NCBI RefSeq assembly: GCF_011762125.1 | Contig: NZ_JAASQN010000002.1 | Coordinates: forward strand, 186,001 to 250,000 | DNA from: Sphingopyxis panaciterrae | Lineage (GTDB): Bacteria; Pseudomonadota; Alphaproteobacteria; Sphingomonadales; Sphingomonadaceae | DNA length: 64,000 nucleotides | Direction of reading: 5' to 3' | Shown: piece after piece, positions 29,124-38,191 of the stretch | Position numbering within the stretch: position 1 is the first letter of the stretch | How the letters are laid out: the number at the start of each line of letters is the position of its first letter | Translations under genes and position numbers: made by a program | The notes under the pieces: model-generated | What the model was told of the DNA's origin: nothing | The model's input: the letters and a program-made list of their open reading frames with translations, nothing else | Databases searched by the model: none

Positions 29124-30953
29124 TCAGGCCATTTTCACCGCCGTCCAGCGCTCGATCACCGATTCCAGGACAGAAATCGGCATCGCGCCCGCCGACAGCG
29201 CCGTGTCGTGGAAACCGCGCAGGTCGAACCTGTCGCCAAGCGTCGCCCGCGCCTTTTCGCGGATCGCGACCCAGCTCGTCTGCCCGACCATATAGCTCGT
29301 CGCCTGCCCCGGCCACACGCAATAGCGTTCGATTTCGGTGATGTTCGACGGCTCGGGGGTGCCCAGCGCCTCGTTATAATATTGGATCGCCTTTTCGCGC
29401 GTCCACCGGAAATGGTGGAGCCCGGTGTCGACGACAAGCCGCGCGGCGCGGAACATATAGCTTTGCAGATAGCCGAGCCGCCCCCACGCATCCTTTTCAT
29501 ACATGCCCATCTCGTCGGCGAGCTGCTCGGCATACAGCCCCCAGCCCTCGGTGTAGACCGAATAGGCGGGCAGACGGCGCAGCCGCGGAATCCCCGTCGC
29601 TTCCTGTGCCAGCGCGATCTTATGATGATGCCCCGGCGACGCCTCATGATAGGTCAGCGTCGGCAGCGTCCAGCTCGGGTTTTCGGCGGTGTCGCGCAGG
29701 TTGATGTAATAGGCGCCGGGGCGCGACCCGTCGGGCGCGGGCATCTGATAATAGCCGCCCGTCGCGCCGGCCTCGATGTCGGGCGGCACGCGGCGGATGT
29801 CGACCTTCGCCTTCGGCAGCCGGCCGAACGCCTCGGGCAGGCGGCGCTGAACCTCTTGCACCTGCTCGTTCAATTTGGCGATCAGTTCCGCTTTCCCCGC
29901 GTCGGTGTTGGGGTAGAGGAAGCGCGGATCCTTGCCGAGTGCGCGAAGCCGCTCGGCAACGCTGCCCTTCGTCATTCCCTGCGCCTTGAAGATCGCATCG
30001 GCGCGCGACGTCAGTTCGGCCATGCGATCGAGACCGAGCTTGTGCACCTCCTCGGCGCTCATCCCCGTCGTCGTCGCATAGCGCAGCGCATAGGCGTAAT
30101 ATTCGTCGCCCTTGGGCAGGCGCCAGACGCCGGCATCGTGCGTGGCGCGCGGGCGGACGGCCTTGAGCTCTGCCGCCTGACGCTGCATCGCGGGATAGAT
30201 TTTGCGCTCGACGATCGCGGCGCAACGCGCGGCCCAGTCGCCGGCGATATCCTTCGTCTTCGCCTGGATATTGGTGGTCAGCGCATTGGCGGCCGCGGCG
30301 GGCGCCATGATGCTGGCGAACTGGACGAGGGTGCGGTCGATGACGAAATCGGGCGGCAGAATCCCCGCGGCATGATCGGCCTTGATCCGCCCCGTTTCAT
30401 TGTCGAGCTGGACCGCGAAATCGGCGCAGCGTGCCAGATAGGCCTCGGCATCGGCGCTGCCCGCAATGCTGTGCTGGTTGATCAGGAAATCGGGGATCGA
30501 ACGATAGCTGCCGCTCAGCTGCGTCACCGGATGCGGTTCGGGCCAGCTGTGCAGGCCATAGGTGAAGCTGTCATAAGCCTTCACATAATCTTCCCACGGC
30601 CCGCGGAAGGTTTCGTAATTGACGAGGTCCATCCCCGAAAGCTTTGAGACATCGATCTTTTTCAGTTCGGCAAGGCCGGTGCGATAGAGATCGTGACCCT
30701 GTTCGATACCCGCGGGCGAGCGGTCGGCGAGCTTCGATTTCGCCGCGGCGCGATCACCCTTGTCGAGCCCGAGCGCGGTGGCGAATTCGGGATCCTGATC
30801 GACCATCATGTCGTAAATGCGCTCGTAAAGCGCGGTCAACTTTGCCCCCTCCCCGCCCGATGTCCCGGCGAGCATCGCGCGCGCGGGTGATTTGATGCCG
30901 GCAAGGGCGGATGTCGCGGCCAGCGTGGCGAGCAACGTGCGGCGATCGAGCAT
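29124..30953 (-). CDS. DUF885 family protein, Tat-exported peptidase-like
   Basis: This 609-residue protein starts MLDRRTLLATLAATSALAG, a twin-arginine-like signal. The C-terminal half has the thermolysin-like metal motif HEASPGHHHK and later TEGWGLYAEQLADEMGMY, the signature of DUF885 (M32-related gluzincins). Metal-dependent carboxypeptidase activity is likely but not proven for the family. It stands alone between the PBP and AraC genes. Confidence 0.85.
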   Translation of the reverse strand: MLDRRTLLATLAATSALAGIKSPARAMLAGTSGGEGAKLTALYERIYDMMVDQDPEFATALGLDKGDRAAAKSKLADRSPAGIEQGHDLYRTGLAELKKIDVSKLSGMDLVNYETFRGPWEDYVKAYDSFTYGLHSWPEPHPVTQLSGSYRSIPDFLINQHSIAGSADAEAYLARCADFAVQLDNETGRIKADHAAGILPPDFVIDRTLVQFASIMAPAAAANALTTNIQAKTKDIAGDWAARCAAIVERKIYPAMQRQAAELKAVRPRATHDAGVWRLPKGDEYYAYALRYATTTGMSAEEVHKLGLDRMAELTSRADAIFKAQGMTKGSVAERLRALGKDPRFLYPNTDAGKAELIAKLNEQVQEVQRRLPEAFGRLPKAKVDIRRVPPDIEAGATGGYYQMPAPDGSRPGAYYINLRDTAENPSWTLPTLTYHEASPGHHHKIALAQEATGIPRLRRLPAYSVYTEGWGLYAEQLADEMGMYEKDAWGRLGYLQSYMFRAARLVVDTGLHHFRWTREKAIQYYNEALGTPEPSNITEIERYCVWPGQATSYMVGQTSWVAIREKARATLGDRFDLRGFHDTALSAGAMPISVLESVIERWTAVKMA

Positions 30954-30985
30954 GGTGGAGTCTCCGTATAGCGTGTATTAGCTGA

Positions 30986-31711
30986 CTATAACAGAGTGGG
31001 TCGATGCTGTCTTGTATCCACTTGATCCCGTCGCCACCAACCCGGCGTCGCGCCGGTCAACCGCGCGACCGCGTGCGTCATATGCGACTGGTCGGTAAAA
31101 TGCAGACGGTGCGCGACATCGGCGAACGGCTCGCCACCGCCCCGCGCCGCGCGAAAGGCGGCGCGGGCACGGACGTCGGCGCGATACGCCTTGGGCGTGC
31201 AATCATAGGCAGCGCGAAAACCGCGACTCAACGTCTCGGCGCGCACGCCATGCCGGTCGGCCCAGTCGGCGAGCAGGAAGGGTTCGAGGCCGCGCAGGTC
31301 GGCGGCAAGCATATCGGGCCAGTCGAGCAGCGTGCTTGCCCGGGCGGCAAAGCCTTCGGAAAGCAGCGCCGAGGCGGCGCGCGGATCGCGCGCGGCGAGC
31401 CGGACGAGCCGGTCGGGGTCGGCGGTGTGGCCGTATAGATGCGGACTTGCCGCCATATCGGCGGGCAGGTCGAGGATCAGGACGCGCGCGCCCACCGCGT
31501 CGAAGCGGTTGAGATGCGATTCGAACGCGTGGTGGATCAGCACGTCGCCGGGGCGAACATTCCAGCGCCCCTCGTCGCCGGCTTCCTGATAGCCGCCCTC
31601 CAGTACCACCGCCGCGAACGGCACGTCATGGCAATGGCGCGCGCGCCGTTCCTGCGCACCGTGATGTAGCAAGCCGATCGGCGCAGCGGCGAAGCAGGAG
31701 GCCACGGACAT
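30986..31711 (-). CDS. AraC-family transcriptional regulator
   Basis: This 241-residue protein has an N-terminal cupin-like part (CHDVPFAAVVLEGGYQ; RPGDVLIHHAFESH) and a C-terminal double helix-turn-helix ending in FTDQSHMTHAVARLTGATPG, the AraC signature. The effector is unknown. It lies 5 bases after the manC stop on the same strand and could be cotranscribed with it, though a functional link is not evident. Confidence 0.85.
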   Translation of the reverse strand: MSVASCFAAAPIGLLHHGAQERRARHCHDVPFAAVVLEGGYQEAGDEGRWNVRPGDVLIHHAFESHLNRFDAVGARVLILDLPADMAASPHLYGHTADPDRLVRLAARDPRAASALLSEGFAARASTLLDWPDMLAADLRGLEPFLLADWADRHGVRAETLSRGFRAAYDCTPKAYRADVRARAAFRAARGGGEPFADVAHRLHFTDQSHMTHAVARLTGATPGWWRRDQVDTRQHRPTLL

Positions 31712-31716
31712 CGCGC

Positions 31717-32766
31717 CTATTCGCGCGCCTTGGCCGCCGCACGAACGTCCTGCGATCGGGCGAGCGGCATCACCAATATGTCGTCGCCGTCGACGATCAC
31801 CGCGACATGCTCCATCCCGACCAGCGACACCCGCTTGCCGCCCGCGCGAACCAGATTGCCGCGCGAATCGTGGAGGAAAGCGTCACCGGCCACGGCATTG
31901 CCCCCGTCGTCCTTACCCTCGGCGAGCGCATGCACCGCGTGCCAGCTGCCGAGATCGGACCAGCCCATCGCGACGGGGACCACGGCGGTGCGGTCCTCCC
32001 TCTCCATCACGGCATAGTCGATCGAATCGCTGGGCGCTCGTTCGAAGGCGATGGCATCGGCGTAGAGCGCATCGCCGTCGCGCATTCCCGCCGCGACCGC
32101 CTTGTCCGCGGCCTCGAAAATCGCGCGGCAATGGGTCAGCATGGCATCGCGCATTCGCCCGGCGCGGAACAGGAAAATACCTGCATTCCAGTTATATCCA
32201 CCTGCGGCGAGCATCCGTTCAGCCTCTTCGAGCGGCGGCTTCTCGACAAAGCGGTCGACCGCGAAGCCCCAATCTTCGCCGCCGCCGCCGAGCGGGCGAC
32301 CGCTCGCGATATAACCGAATCCGGTGTCGGGCCGGTCAGGGGTGATGCCAAAGGTCACGAGCCGGTCCTGCTGCGCCAGCCCCACCGCCTTCGCGATCGC
32401 GGCGTGAAAGGCGGGCACGTCGGCGATGACATGATCGCTGGGCATGACGAGCAGTAGCGTATCGGCATCGGCCTGCGCGACCGCGAGCGCGATCGCCGCC
32501 GCCGTGCCGCGCGGCATCGGTTCGACGATCAGCGCCGCCTCGCGGTCGCCCAGTTGCTCGCGAACGGTCGCGACATGGCTGTCGCCGCACAGGATTTGCG
32601 GCGGCAGGAAATCGCGGCCCGCCGGCGTGCGCGCCACCGTTTGCTGAAACAGGCTCGCTTCGCCCGCAAGCGGCAGGAACTGCTTGGCGCGCGTACCGCG
32701 CGATTCGGGCCAAAGCCGCGTTCCCGCGCCACCGCACAGGATGACGGGTTGGATAAGCAGGGTCAT
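31717..32766 (-). CDS. manC: Mannose-1-phosphate guanylyltransferase (monofunctional)
   Basis: This enzyme makes GDP-mannose from mannose-1-phosphate and GTP. It has the nucleotidyltransferase start VILCGGAGTRLWPESRGTRAKQF-like (GGAGTRLWPESR), the FVEKPP motif and the signature GYNWNAGIFLF. At 349 residues it lacks the C-terminal cupin isomerase domain of bifunctional ManC/AlgA proteins. GDP-mannose could feed exopolysaccharide made by the prs locus and possibly a mannosyl polymer of the 56-60 kb cluster (inference). The start at 32766 fits the family N-terminus. Confidence 0.88.
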   Translation of the reverse strand: MTLLIQPVILCGGAGTRLWPESRGTRAKQFLPLAGEASLFQQTVARTPAGRDFLPPQILCGDSHVATVREQLGDREAALIVEPMPRGTAAAIALAVAQADADTLLLVMPSDHVIADVPAFHAAIAKAVGLAQQDRLVTFGITPDRPDTGFGYIASGRPLGGGGEDWGFAVDRFVEKPPLEEAERMLAAGGYNWNAGIFLFRAGRMRDAMLTHCRAIFEAADKAVAAGMRDGDALYADAIAFERAPSDSIDYAVMEREDRTAVVPVAMGWSDLGSWHAVHALAEGKDDGGNAVAGDAFLHDSRGNLVRAGGKRVSLVGMEHVAVIVDGDDILVMPLARSQDVRAAAKARE

Positions 32767-32893
32767 GCCACGCAACCTATCGCCTCGCACGGCGGCGGTC
32801 ACCCCATATCGCGCGGCAAGGCGGATTTGGGTTATCGATCGGGCAAGAATGACGGTTTCGGGGGTGGGAAGCGGCCGTTGCTTCGCCCATCCT

Positions 32894-32986
32894 CGTCATC
32901 CCGGGCTTGACCCGGGATCCCGCTTTTCTTGGGGAGCACCGGCAGTTTCGGCATCAAGCGGGACCCCGGATCAAGTCCGGGGTGAC
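32894..32986. repeat. REP-like element, family B, copy 2
   Basis: The core GTCATCCCGGGCTTGACCCG at the left and ACCCCGGATCAAGTCCGGGG at the right form two palindromes joined by CCCGCTTTTCTTGGGGAGCA. This reproduces the arrangement at 26828-26921 in inverse orientation. It lies in the 284-base spacer between manC and the GGDEF gene; no gene is seen in the rest of that spacer. Confidence 0.8.
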
Positions 32987-33050
32987 AAAAAGGGATAACG
33001 GCGGCTCCCTGCCGATAGCCGTCACCCGAAACCACCCTTCCCCGCCGCCG

Positions 33051-34331
33051 CTAAATCCGTGCCACCTCGCTCCGGTTACGCCCCGCTTCCTTCGCCCGGT
33101 ACAGCGCCCCGTCGCATGCCGCGAGCAGGTCGCGCGGCTTCGTGTCGGCGAGTTCGGACGCGACGACGCAGCCGCAGCTGACCGTCAGGCGCGGCGCAAC
33201 GGGCGACGCGGGATGCGCGATTGCCAGCTTCGCCAGTTCGTCTTCGATCGTCTGCAGGATCGTTTCCGGATCGCCGATACCGGGCAGCAGCAGCACGAAT
33301 TCCTCGCCGCCATAGCGCGCGGCCAGATCATAGGGCCGCCGCGCAATGCCTTGCAATATTTGGGCAAGCGCGATCAGCGCCTCGTCGCCCGCAACATGGC
33401 CGTGCCGGTCGTTATAAAGCTTGAAATGATCGACGTCGATCATCGCCAGCGTCACCGGCTCGCCGGTTCGCGTGGCGTGCAGGCAGGCCTTGGCAAGTTC
33501 GGCGTCGAGCCGCCGCCGGTTTGCCAGCCCGGTCAGCGGGTCTTCCTGCGTCTGCTGGTGCAGCTTTTCCCCGGCAAGATGCGCTTCGGTGATGTCGACG
33601 ACGAAACCGACTGCGCGCCGAGGACGGCCATCAGCGTCCTCGACGACATGGCCCGCCGAACGCAGCCAGCGCAGCGCACCATCGGGGCGGACGATGCGAA
33701 AGATCATCTCATAGTCCCGCTCTTCGGCGACAAGTCGCGTCGCCGTCTGCCGGACTTCGGTGACGCGCTCGACGTCGCCCGGATGCACGAAGGCGCGAAA
33801 GGACGCAATGTCCCGCACCGGCTGCGCGGGATCGCGGCCCATGATCCGGTACCATTGCTCGTCGCACGTCAACCGGTCGCCGACCAGATCATAATCCCAG
33901 ATGCCGAGGCCGCCGACGCGGATCGCCATCTCCATCCGCTCGTGCGCTTCCTTGAGTTCGGCCGTGCGCGCCGCATCGCGCTCGCTCATGTCGCGCGCCA
34001 GGCCAAAGAACAGCTTCTGTCCGTCGATGAACTGACAGGTCAGGCTGATCTCGACCGGAAAGGCCGATCCGTCCTTGCGAACCGCCGTCTCCTGAAAATG
34101 CATCGCCAGTCCCACCGGCGCATCGCGCCATCGCGCCGCATTGGCCGCGGCGTCGGCACCGCGCGAGATGTCGTTGATCGACATGCGCAACAGCTCGTCG
34201 CGCGTGTAGCCAAGATCGGCGCAGGATCGGGCGTTGACGTCGAGGAAGCGGCCGGCCGCGTCATGGACGAAGAATCCGTCGGGCACCGTTTCCAGCAGGA
34301 TGCGAAAGGCGTTCTCGTTGATCGTCGGCAC
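33051..34331 (-). CDS. Diguanylate cyclase with two PAS domains
   Basis: This 426-residue soluble protein synthesises cyclic di-GMP. PAS domains cover about residues 5-115 and 130-255. The GGDEF domain begins DPLTGLANRRRLDAELA and contains an intact active site RYGGEEF. A product-inhibition site RxxD (RPYD) lies exactly five residues before it, so feedback inhibition is likely. There is no membrane helix. A weak EcfG-like promoter match lies just upstream. Confidence 0.92.
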   Translation of the reverse strand: MPTINENAFRILLETVPDGFFVHDAAGRFLDVNARSCADLGYTRDELLRMSINDISRGADAAANAARWRDAPVGLAMHFQETAVRKDGSAFPVEISLTCQFIDGQKLFFGLARDMSERDAARTAELKEAHERMEMAIRVGGLGIWDYDLVGDRLTCDEQWYRIMGRDPAQPVRDIASFRAFVHPGDVERVTEVRQTATRLVAEERDYEMIFRIVRPDGALRWLRSAGHVVEDADGRPRRAVGFVVDITEAHLAGEKLHQQTQEDPLTGLANRRRLDAELAKACLHATRTGEPVTLAMIDVDHFKLYNDRHGHVAGDEALIALAQILQGIARRPYDLAARYGGEEFVLLLPGIGDPETILQTIEDELAKLAIAHPASPVAPRLTVSCGCVVASELADTKPRDLLAACDGALYRAKEAGRNRSEVARI

Positions 34332-34427
34332 GGCTATCCACTCCCGGTCGCGAACGCCTTCATTTGCAGCTTTTTTCCCGGCGAGCCAGCACGCAAATCG
34401 GCTTTACGCGGCATTTGGCATATCGGC

Positions 34428-35816
34428 TCAATCGCCCGCGAAATCGAAGGCGCTCACCCCGCGCTCGCCCTCCCGGAACCGCAGCGGACGCGCGAGCGGC
34501 GGCATCGACCGCTGGATGCAGCCCGTCCGCGTGCAACGGCGGCAACCAAGGCCGATCGGGGTCGCGGGCGACCGCATCAAATCGATCCCGCGCGCGGCAA
34601 TCAGCGGCGCGGCGACCTTGGCGTCGACGCCGACGCAAACGGCAAAGCGCGCAGGGGTGCCGCTGCCCGTCGCGCCGGGGGCTGCGACCGATCGCGATTG
34701 CGTGAACCAACGCGTCCCGTCCTCCAGCTCGACCAGGTCGGCAACGACCTCGCCCGGCCGCGCGAATGCCTCATGCACACCCCACAGGGGGCAACGCGCA
34801 TCGCCGTCGACCAACGGCGACTGGCTGGCCCCGGCATAACGCTTGCTCCCCTGCCCCGCGCGGTCGATGCGCAGCATGAAGAAGGGCAGCCCGCGCGCGC
34901 CGACGCGCTGCAAGGTGGTCAACCGGTGCGCGACCTGTTCATATCCGGCGCCGAAGCGGCGCTGGAGCAGCAGCAGATCATAGCCCGTCGCATCGCACGC
35001 GCGCAGGAAACGGCTGTATGGCATCATCAGCGCGGCGGCGAAATATTGGATCAAGTGGCGCTCGAACATCCGCGCCGCAGCATTTTCGGCGAATTCGGCG
35101 CCCGCGACAAGCGCGTCGATCTCCGCCTTCGCCTCGATCTGCGCCAGCGTCGCCGCGGCCTGGAAGGTACGCGACGCCGGACGCAGCAGTTCGTTCAGCA
35201 TCAGTTGCCGCGCGTGCCAGTCGAGCCAGCGCAGCCGGTCGGGCATCACGTCGCTCGGCAAGATGCGGATGCCCAGCTGGTGCCGCGTACGCAAACGCTC
35301 CGAAATCGTGCCATAAAGATCGCCGCCCGCGAGGCGCAGTTCGTCGGCGAGCTCCTCGGCCCGGGCGTCGAGATCGGCGAAATGGTTACGCCATTTTTCG
35401 ATCGCGCGGCGCACGGCGGCAACTTCGGGCGCTTCATCGACACCTTCGGTGCGCGCTTCGGGCGCCGCGTCGAACAACCGCGCGAACGCCGCGGCGGTCG
35501 CGGACGCGGTCTGCAACCATTCCTCTGCCTCTTGCGCGCCGATACCCAGGTCGGCGAAACGCGGGTCGGCCAGCCTCCGCCTGAGACCGGCCAGGCCGCC
35601 CGGCACCTCTTCGCCGCCGAGTTTCGCCGCGTCGAAATCAAAACGTTCCGCGAGCCTTACGATCACCGTGGCAGACAGCGGCCGCTGCCCATGCTCGATC
35701 AGATTGAGGTAGCTTGGCGAAATCTCCAGCGTCTCGGCCATCGCCGCCTGCGTCATCCCGGCCTCCCGACGCGCCCGCCGAACCGCAGCCCCTGCGAACA
35801 CCCGCCGCTCCGCCAT
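34428..35816 (-). CDS. XRE-family regulator, ScfR/RamB/PrpC-regulator type
   Basis: This 462-residue protein has an N-terminal Cro/CI helix-turn-helix (MTQAAMAETLEISPSYLNLI), then an ImmA/IrrE-like domain (AARMFERHLIQYFAAALMMP) and a C-terminal DUF2083 region with a cysteine cluster (GCRRCTRTGC). This is the architecture of short-chain fatty-acyl responsive regulators such as RamB, which represses isocitrate lyase in Corynebacterium. Isocitrate lyase is divergent here, with a 138-base shared promoter, which strongly suggests direct control (inference). The frame extends upstream but the family start is at 35816. Confidence 0.88.
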   Translation of the reverse strand: MAERRVFAGAAVRRARREAGMTQAAMAETLEISPSYLNLIEHGQRPLSATVIVRLAERFDFDAAKLGGEEVPGGLAGLRRRLADPRFADLGIGAQEAEEWLQTASATAAAFARLFDAAPEARTEGVDEAPEVAAVRRAIEKWRNHFADLDARAEELADELRLAGGDLYGTISERLRTRHQLGIRILPSDVMPDRLRWLDWHARQLMLNELLRPASRTFQAAATLAQIEAKAEIDALVAGAEFAENAAARMFERHLIQYFAAALMMPYSRFLRACDATGYDLLLLQRRFGAGYEQVAHRLTTLQRVGARGLPFFMLRIDRAGQGSKRYAGASQSPLVDGDARCPLWGVHEAFARPGEVVADLVELEDGTRWFTQSRSVAAPGATGSGTPARFAVCVGVDAKVAAPLIAARGIDLMRSPATPIGLGCRRCTRTGCIQRSMPPLARPLRFREGERGVSAFDFAGD

Positions 35817-35837
35817 ATCTGTAACTTTCTTTACTAA

Positions 35838-35856
35838 TTTACACGTCTTTTTACAC
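35838..35856. promoter_or_regulatory. TTTACAC direct repeats in the aceA/regulator divergent promoter
   Basis: Two TTTACAC heptamers begin at 35838 and 35850, 12 bases apart, within an AT-rich spacer that otherwise contrasts with the surrounding GC-rich sequence. They sit between the XRE regulator and isocitrate lyase and are the most regular repeats there. They are candidates for the regulator's operator; no database comparison was possible. Confidence 0.35.
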
Positions 35857-35954
35857 CATACCGCCAAATTTCACAATTATTATTGACAAAGCTTTTCACT
35901 TTGCGCGGCACTTTCGTCAACTTCCACCCATCAGCTTCGAACAAGGACATGATG

Positions 35955-37547
35955 ATGGGCTATCAGGAAGACATGGCACAGGCAGGCCGCCTCATCCGCG
36001 ATTATGACGGCACGTGGGACGGCATCAGCGGCGAAAGCATCGCCCGCATGCGCGCCCAGAACAAGTTCAAGACCGGCCTCGACGTCGCCCGCTACACCGC
36101 GCGCATCATGCGCGCCGACATGGCCGCCTATGACGCTGATCCCGCGAACTACACCCAGTCGCTGGGCTGCTGGCACGGCTTCATCGCGCAGCAGAAGATG
36201 ATCTCGATCAAGAAGCATTTCGGCACCGTCAAGGGCCGCTACATCTACCTCTCGGGCTGGATGATCGCCGCGCTGCGCAGCGAATTCGGTCCGCTGCCCG
36301 ACCAGTCGATGCACGAAAAAACCAGCGTTCCGGCGCTGATCGAGGAAATCTACACCTTCCTCCGCCAGGCCGACGCCCGCGAACTCGGCATGCTGTTCCG
36401 CGACCTCGACGCGGCGCGCGCCGAAGGCGACGAACTCAAGGCCAAGCAGGTCCAGGCCGCGATCGACAATCATGAAACGCACGTCGTGCCGATCATCGCC
36501 GACATCGACGCCGGCTTCGGCAATGCCGAGGCGACCTATCTGCTCGCCAAGAAGATGATCGAGGCGGGCGCCTGTGCGCTGCAGATCGAGAACCAGGTCT
36601 CGGACGAAAAGCAGTGCGGCCATCAGGACGGCAAGGTCACCGTGCCGCACGAGGATTTCATCGCGAAAATCCGCGCCTGCCGCTACGCCTTCATGGAGCT
36701 CGGCGTCGAGGACGGCATCGTCGTGACCCGCACCGACAGCCTCGGCGCGGGCCTGACCAAGCAGATCGCCTTCTCGAAGGAAGCCGGCGACCTCGGCGAC
36801 CAGTATAACAGCTTCCTCGACTGCGAAGAGGTCGAAGGCGCGGGCAACCCCGGCGACGTCCTCATCAACCGCGACGGCAAGCTGGTGCGCCCGAAGCGCC
36901 TGCCCTCGAACCTCTATCAGTTCCGTTCGGGAACCGGCGAAGACCGCTGCGTCATGGACTGTATCGCGTCTTTGCAGAACGGCGCGGACCTGCTGTGGAT
37001 CGAGACAGAAAAGCCGCACATCGAACAGATCGCCGGCATGGTCGACCGCATCCGCGAAGTCGTTCCCAATGCGAAGCTCGCCTATAACAATTCACCGAGC
37101 TTCAACTGGACGCTGAACTTCCGTCAGCAAGTGTTCGACGCGTGGGAGAAGGACGGCAAGGACGTCAGCGCCTACGATCGCGCCAAGCTGATGAGTGCCG
37201 ATTATGACGGCACGCCGCTCGGCGACGAAGCCGACGACCGCATCCGCACCTTCCAGCGTGATTCAGCCAAGCGCGCGGGCATCTTCCACCACCTGATCAC
37301 GCTGCCGACCTATCACACCGCAGCGCTGTCGACCGACAATCTCGCGAAGGAATATTTCGGCGAAGAAGGCATGCTCGGCTATGTCGCCGGCGTCCAGCGC
37401 AAGGAAATCCGCCAGGGCATCGCTTGCGTGAAGCACCAGAATATGTCGGGCAGCGACATCGGCGACGACCATAAGGAATATTTTGCCGGCGAAGCGGCGC
37501 TCAAGGCCGCGGGCAAGGACAATACGATGAACCAGTTTGCGGCCTAA
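35955..37547 (+). CDS. aceA: Isocitrate lyase (large proteobacterial subclass)
   Basis: This first enzyme of the glyoxylate shunt splits isocitrate into glyoxylate and succinate. The 530-residue length fits the larger subclass found in Pseudomonas/Acinetobacter, and the catalytic cysteine motif is KQCGHQDGKVTVPHEDF. Further signatures are DIDAGFGNAEATYLLAKKMI and NNSPSFNWTLNF. Three consecutive ATG codons occur at 35949, 35952 and 35955; the last was chosen because AAGGA (35943-35947) is then 7 bases upstream. The gene is divergent from a RamB-like regulator. Its last 31 bases are duplicated just downstream. Confidence 0.94.
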   Translation: MGYQEDMAQAGRLIRDYDGTWDGISGESIARMRAQNKFKTGLDVARYTARIMRADMAAYDADPANYTQSLGCWHGFIAQQKMISIKKHFGTVKGRYIYLSGWMIAALRSEFGPLPDQSMHEKTSVPALIEEIYTFLRQADARELGMLFRDLDAARAEGDELKAKQVQAAIDNHETHVVPIIADIDAGFGNAEATYLLAKKMIEAGACALQIENQVSDEKQCGHQDGKVTVPHEDFIAKIRACRYAFMELGVEDGIVVTRTDSLGAGLTKQIAFSKEAGDLGDQYNSFLDCEEVEGAGNPGDVLINRDGKLVRPKRLPSNLYQFRSGTGEDRCVMDCIASLQNGADLLWIETEKPHIEQIAGMVDRIREVVPNAKLAYNNSPSFNWTLNFRQQVFDAWEKDGKDVSAYDRAKLMSADYDGTPLGDEADDRIRTFQRDSAKRAGIFHHLITLPTYHTAALSTDNLAKEYFGEEGMLGYVAGVQRKEIRQGIACVKHQNMSGSDIGDDHKEYFAGEAALKAAGKDNTMNQFAA

Positions 37548-37611
37548 AGGCCGCGGCGGGAACCAGTTTGCGGCCTGAAGGCCGCGGCGGGAATCAGTTC
37601 GCCGCCTGATC
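37530..37611 (+). repeat. Tandem duplication of the aceA 3' end with hairpin
   Basis: Bases 37530-37560, covering the last codons of aceA and its stop, are repeated at 37561-37591 with a single change, followed by a decayed third copy to about 37611. Each copy contains GCGGCCT and AGGCCGC separated by two bases, a 7-base-stem hairpin. The second and third copies are untranslated. Slippage or a duplication of a terminator unit is the likely origin. Confidence 0.75.
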
Positions 37612-37717
37612 ACGAGTTTGGCGCGGGAGCCCGTTGCACCTCCCGCGTCATCCCTCTTGGCGCGGGGTTTGCGACCCAGCCCCGCGCCTCCCGAGCTTTC
37701 CTGGGGAGGAAAGCCTG

Positions 37718-37757
37718 TCCGTCGGAAGCCTCCGGGCTTCCGGCGGACATTTTTATT
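37718..37757 (+). terminator. Rho-independent terminator
   Basis: GTCCGTCGGAAGCC and GGCTTCCGGCGGAC form a 14-base stem (one G-T pair) with a TCCG loop. ATTTTTATT follows directly. It is about 170 bases after aceA and 110 bases before the next start, so it probably ends the aceA message. Confidence 0.75.
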
Positions 37758-37866
37758 GAGCCGGCGAAAAGCAAAAGCTGCGCATATGACAACGTTTTCC
37801 CTTGCCCAAAAGGCCGCGCCTGTGCATTATGCTGCAACGCACAAAATCCTCCCCAAGGTATTTCTC

Positions 37867-38163
37867 ATGAGCGATAATCGGCTGAAGGTGATGGAAGCCA
37901 TTGCCCGCCGTCGCCGCATCACGGCGCAGTATAACGGGACGCGCATGACGCTCGCCCCGCACCAGCTGTTCGAGCGCCATGGCGCCCTGTTCATCAGCGC
38001 ATTGAATCTCGACAAGAATTGGCGTTCGGACGAAGAACGCCGGCTCGGTCATTTCAAGCTCGACGGGCTGAGCGAACCCGAACTGGCCGAAGAATTCGAA
38101 CCGCTGCCCTCGTTCGAGGCGGCGCCGCCGCGCGACGACGATGTCCTGCTGATGGCGGTGTAA
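37867..38163 (+). CDS. Small WYL-like domain protein
   Basis: This 98-residue protein starts MSDNRLKVMEAIARRRRITA and continues with QYNGTRMTLAPHQLFERHG and ALFISALNLDKNWRSDEERR, which resembles the ligand-binding WYL domain of transcription factors without a DNA-binding part. The C-terminus is acidic. A start at 37867 is preceded by AAGG at 8 bases. A longer form beginning at 37786 is open but not needed. Function unknown; a nucleotide-sensing role is possible. Confidence 0.6.
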   Translation: MSDNRLKVMEAIARRRRITAQYNGTRMTLAPHQLFERHGALFISALNLDKNWRSDEERRLGHFKLDGLSEPELAEEFEPLPSFEAAPPRDDDVLLMAV

Positions 38164-38191
38164 GGGGCGGACTCGCCGCCCGCCCCTTTCC

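Noticed and set aside
34353..34378. EcfG-like promoter (GGAAA-N17-CGTT, minus strand) just upstream of the diguanylate cyclase.
   Set aside because: The -35 box deviates at the last base and the -10 box is very close to the start; not strong enough to call as a promoter.
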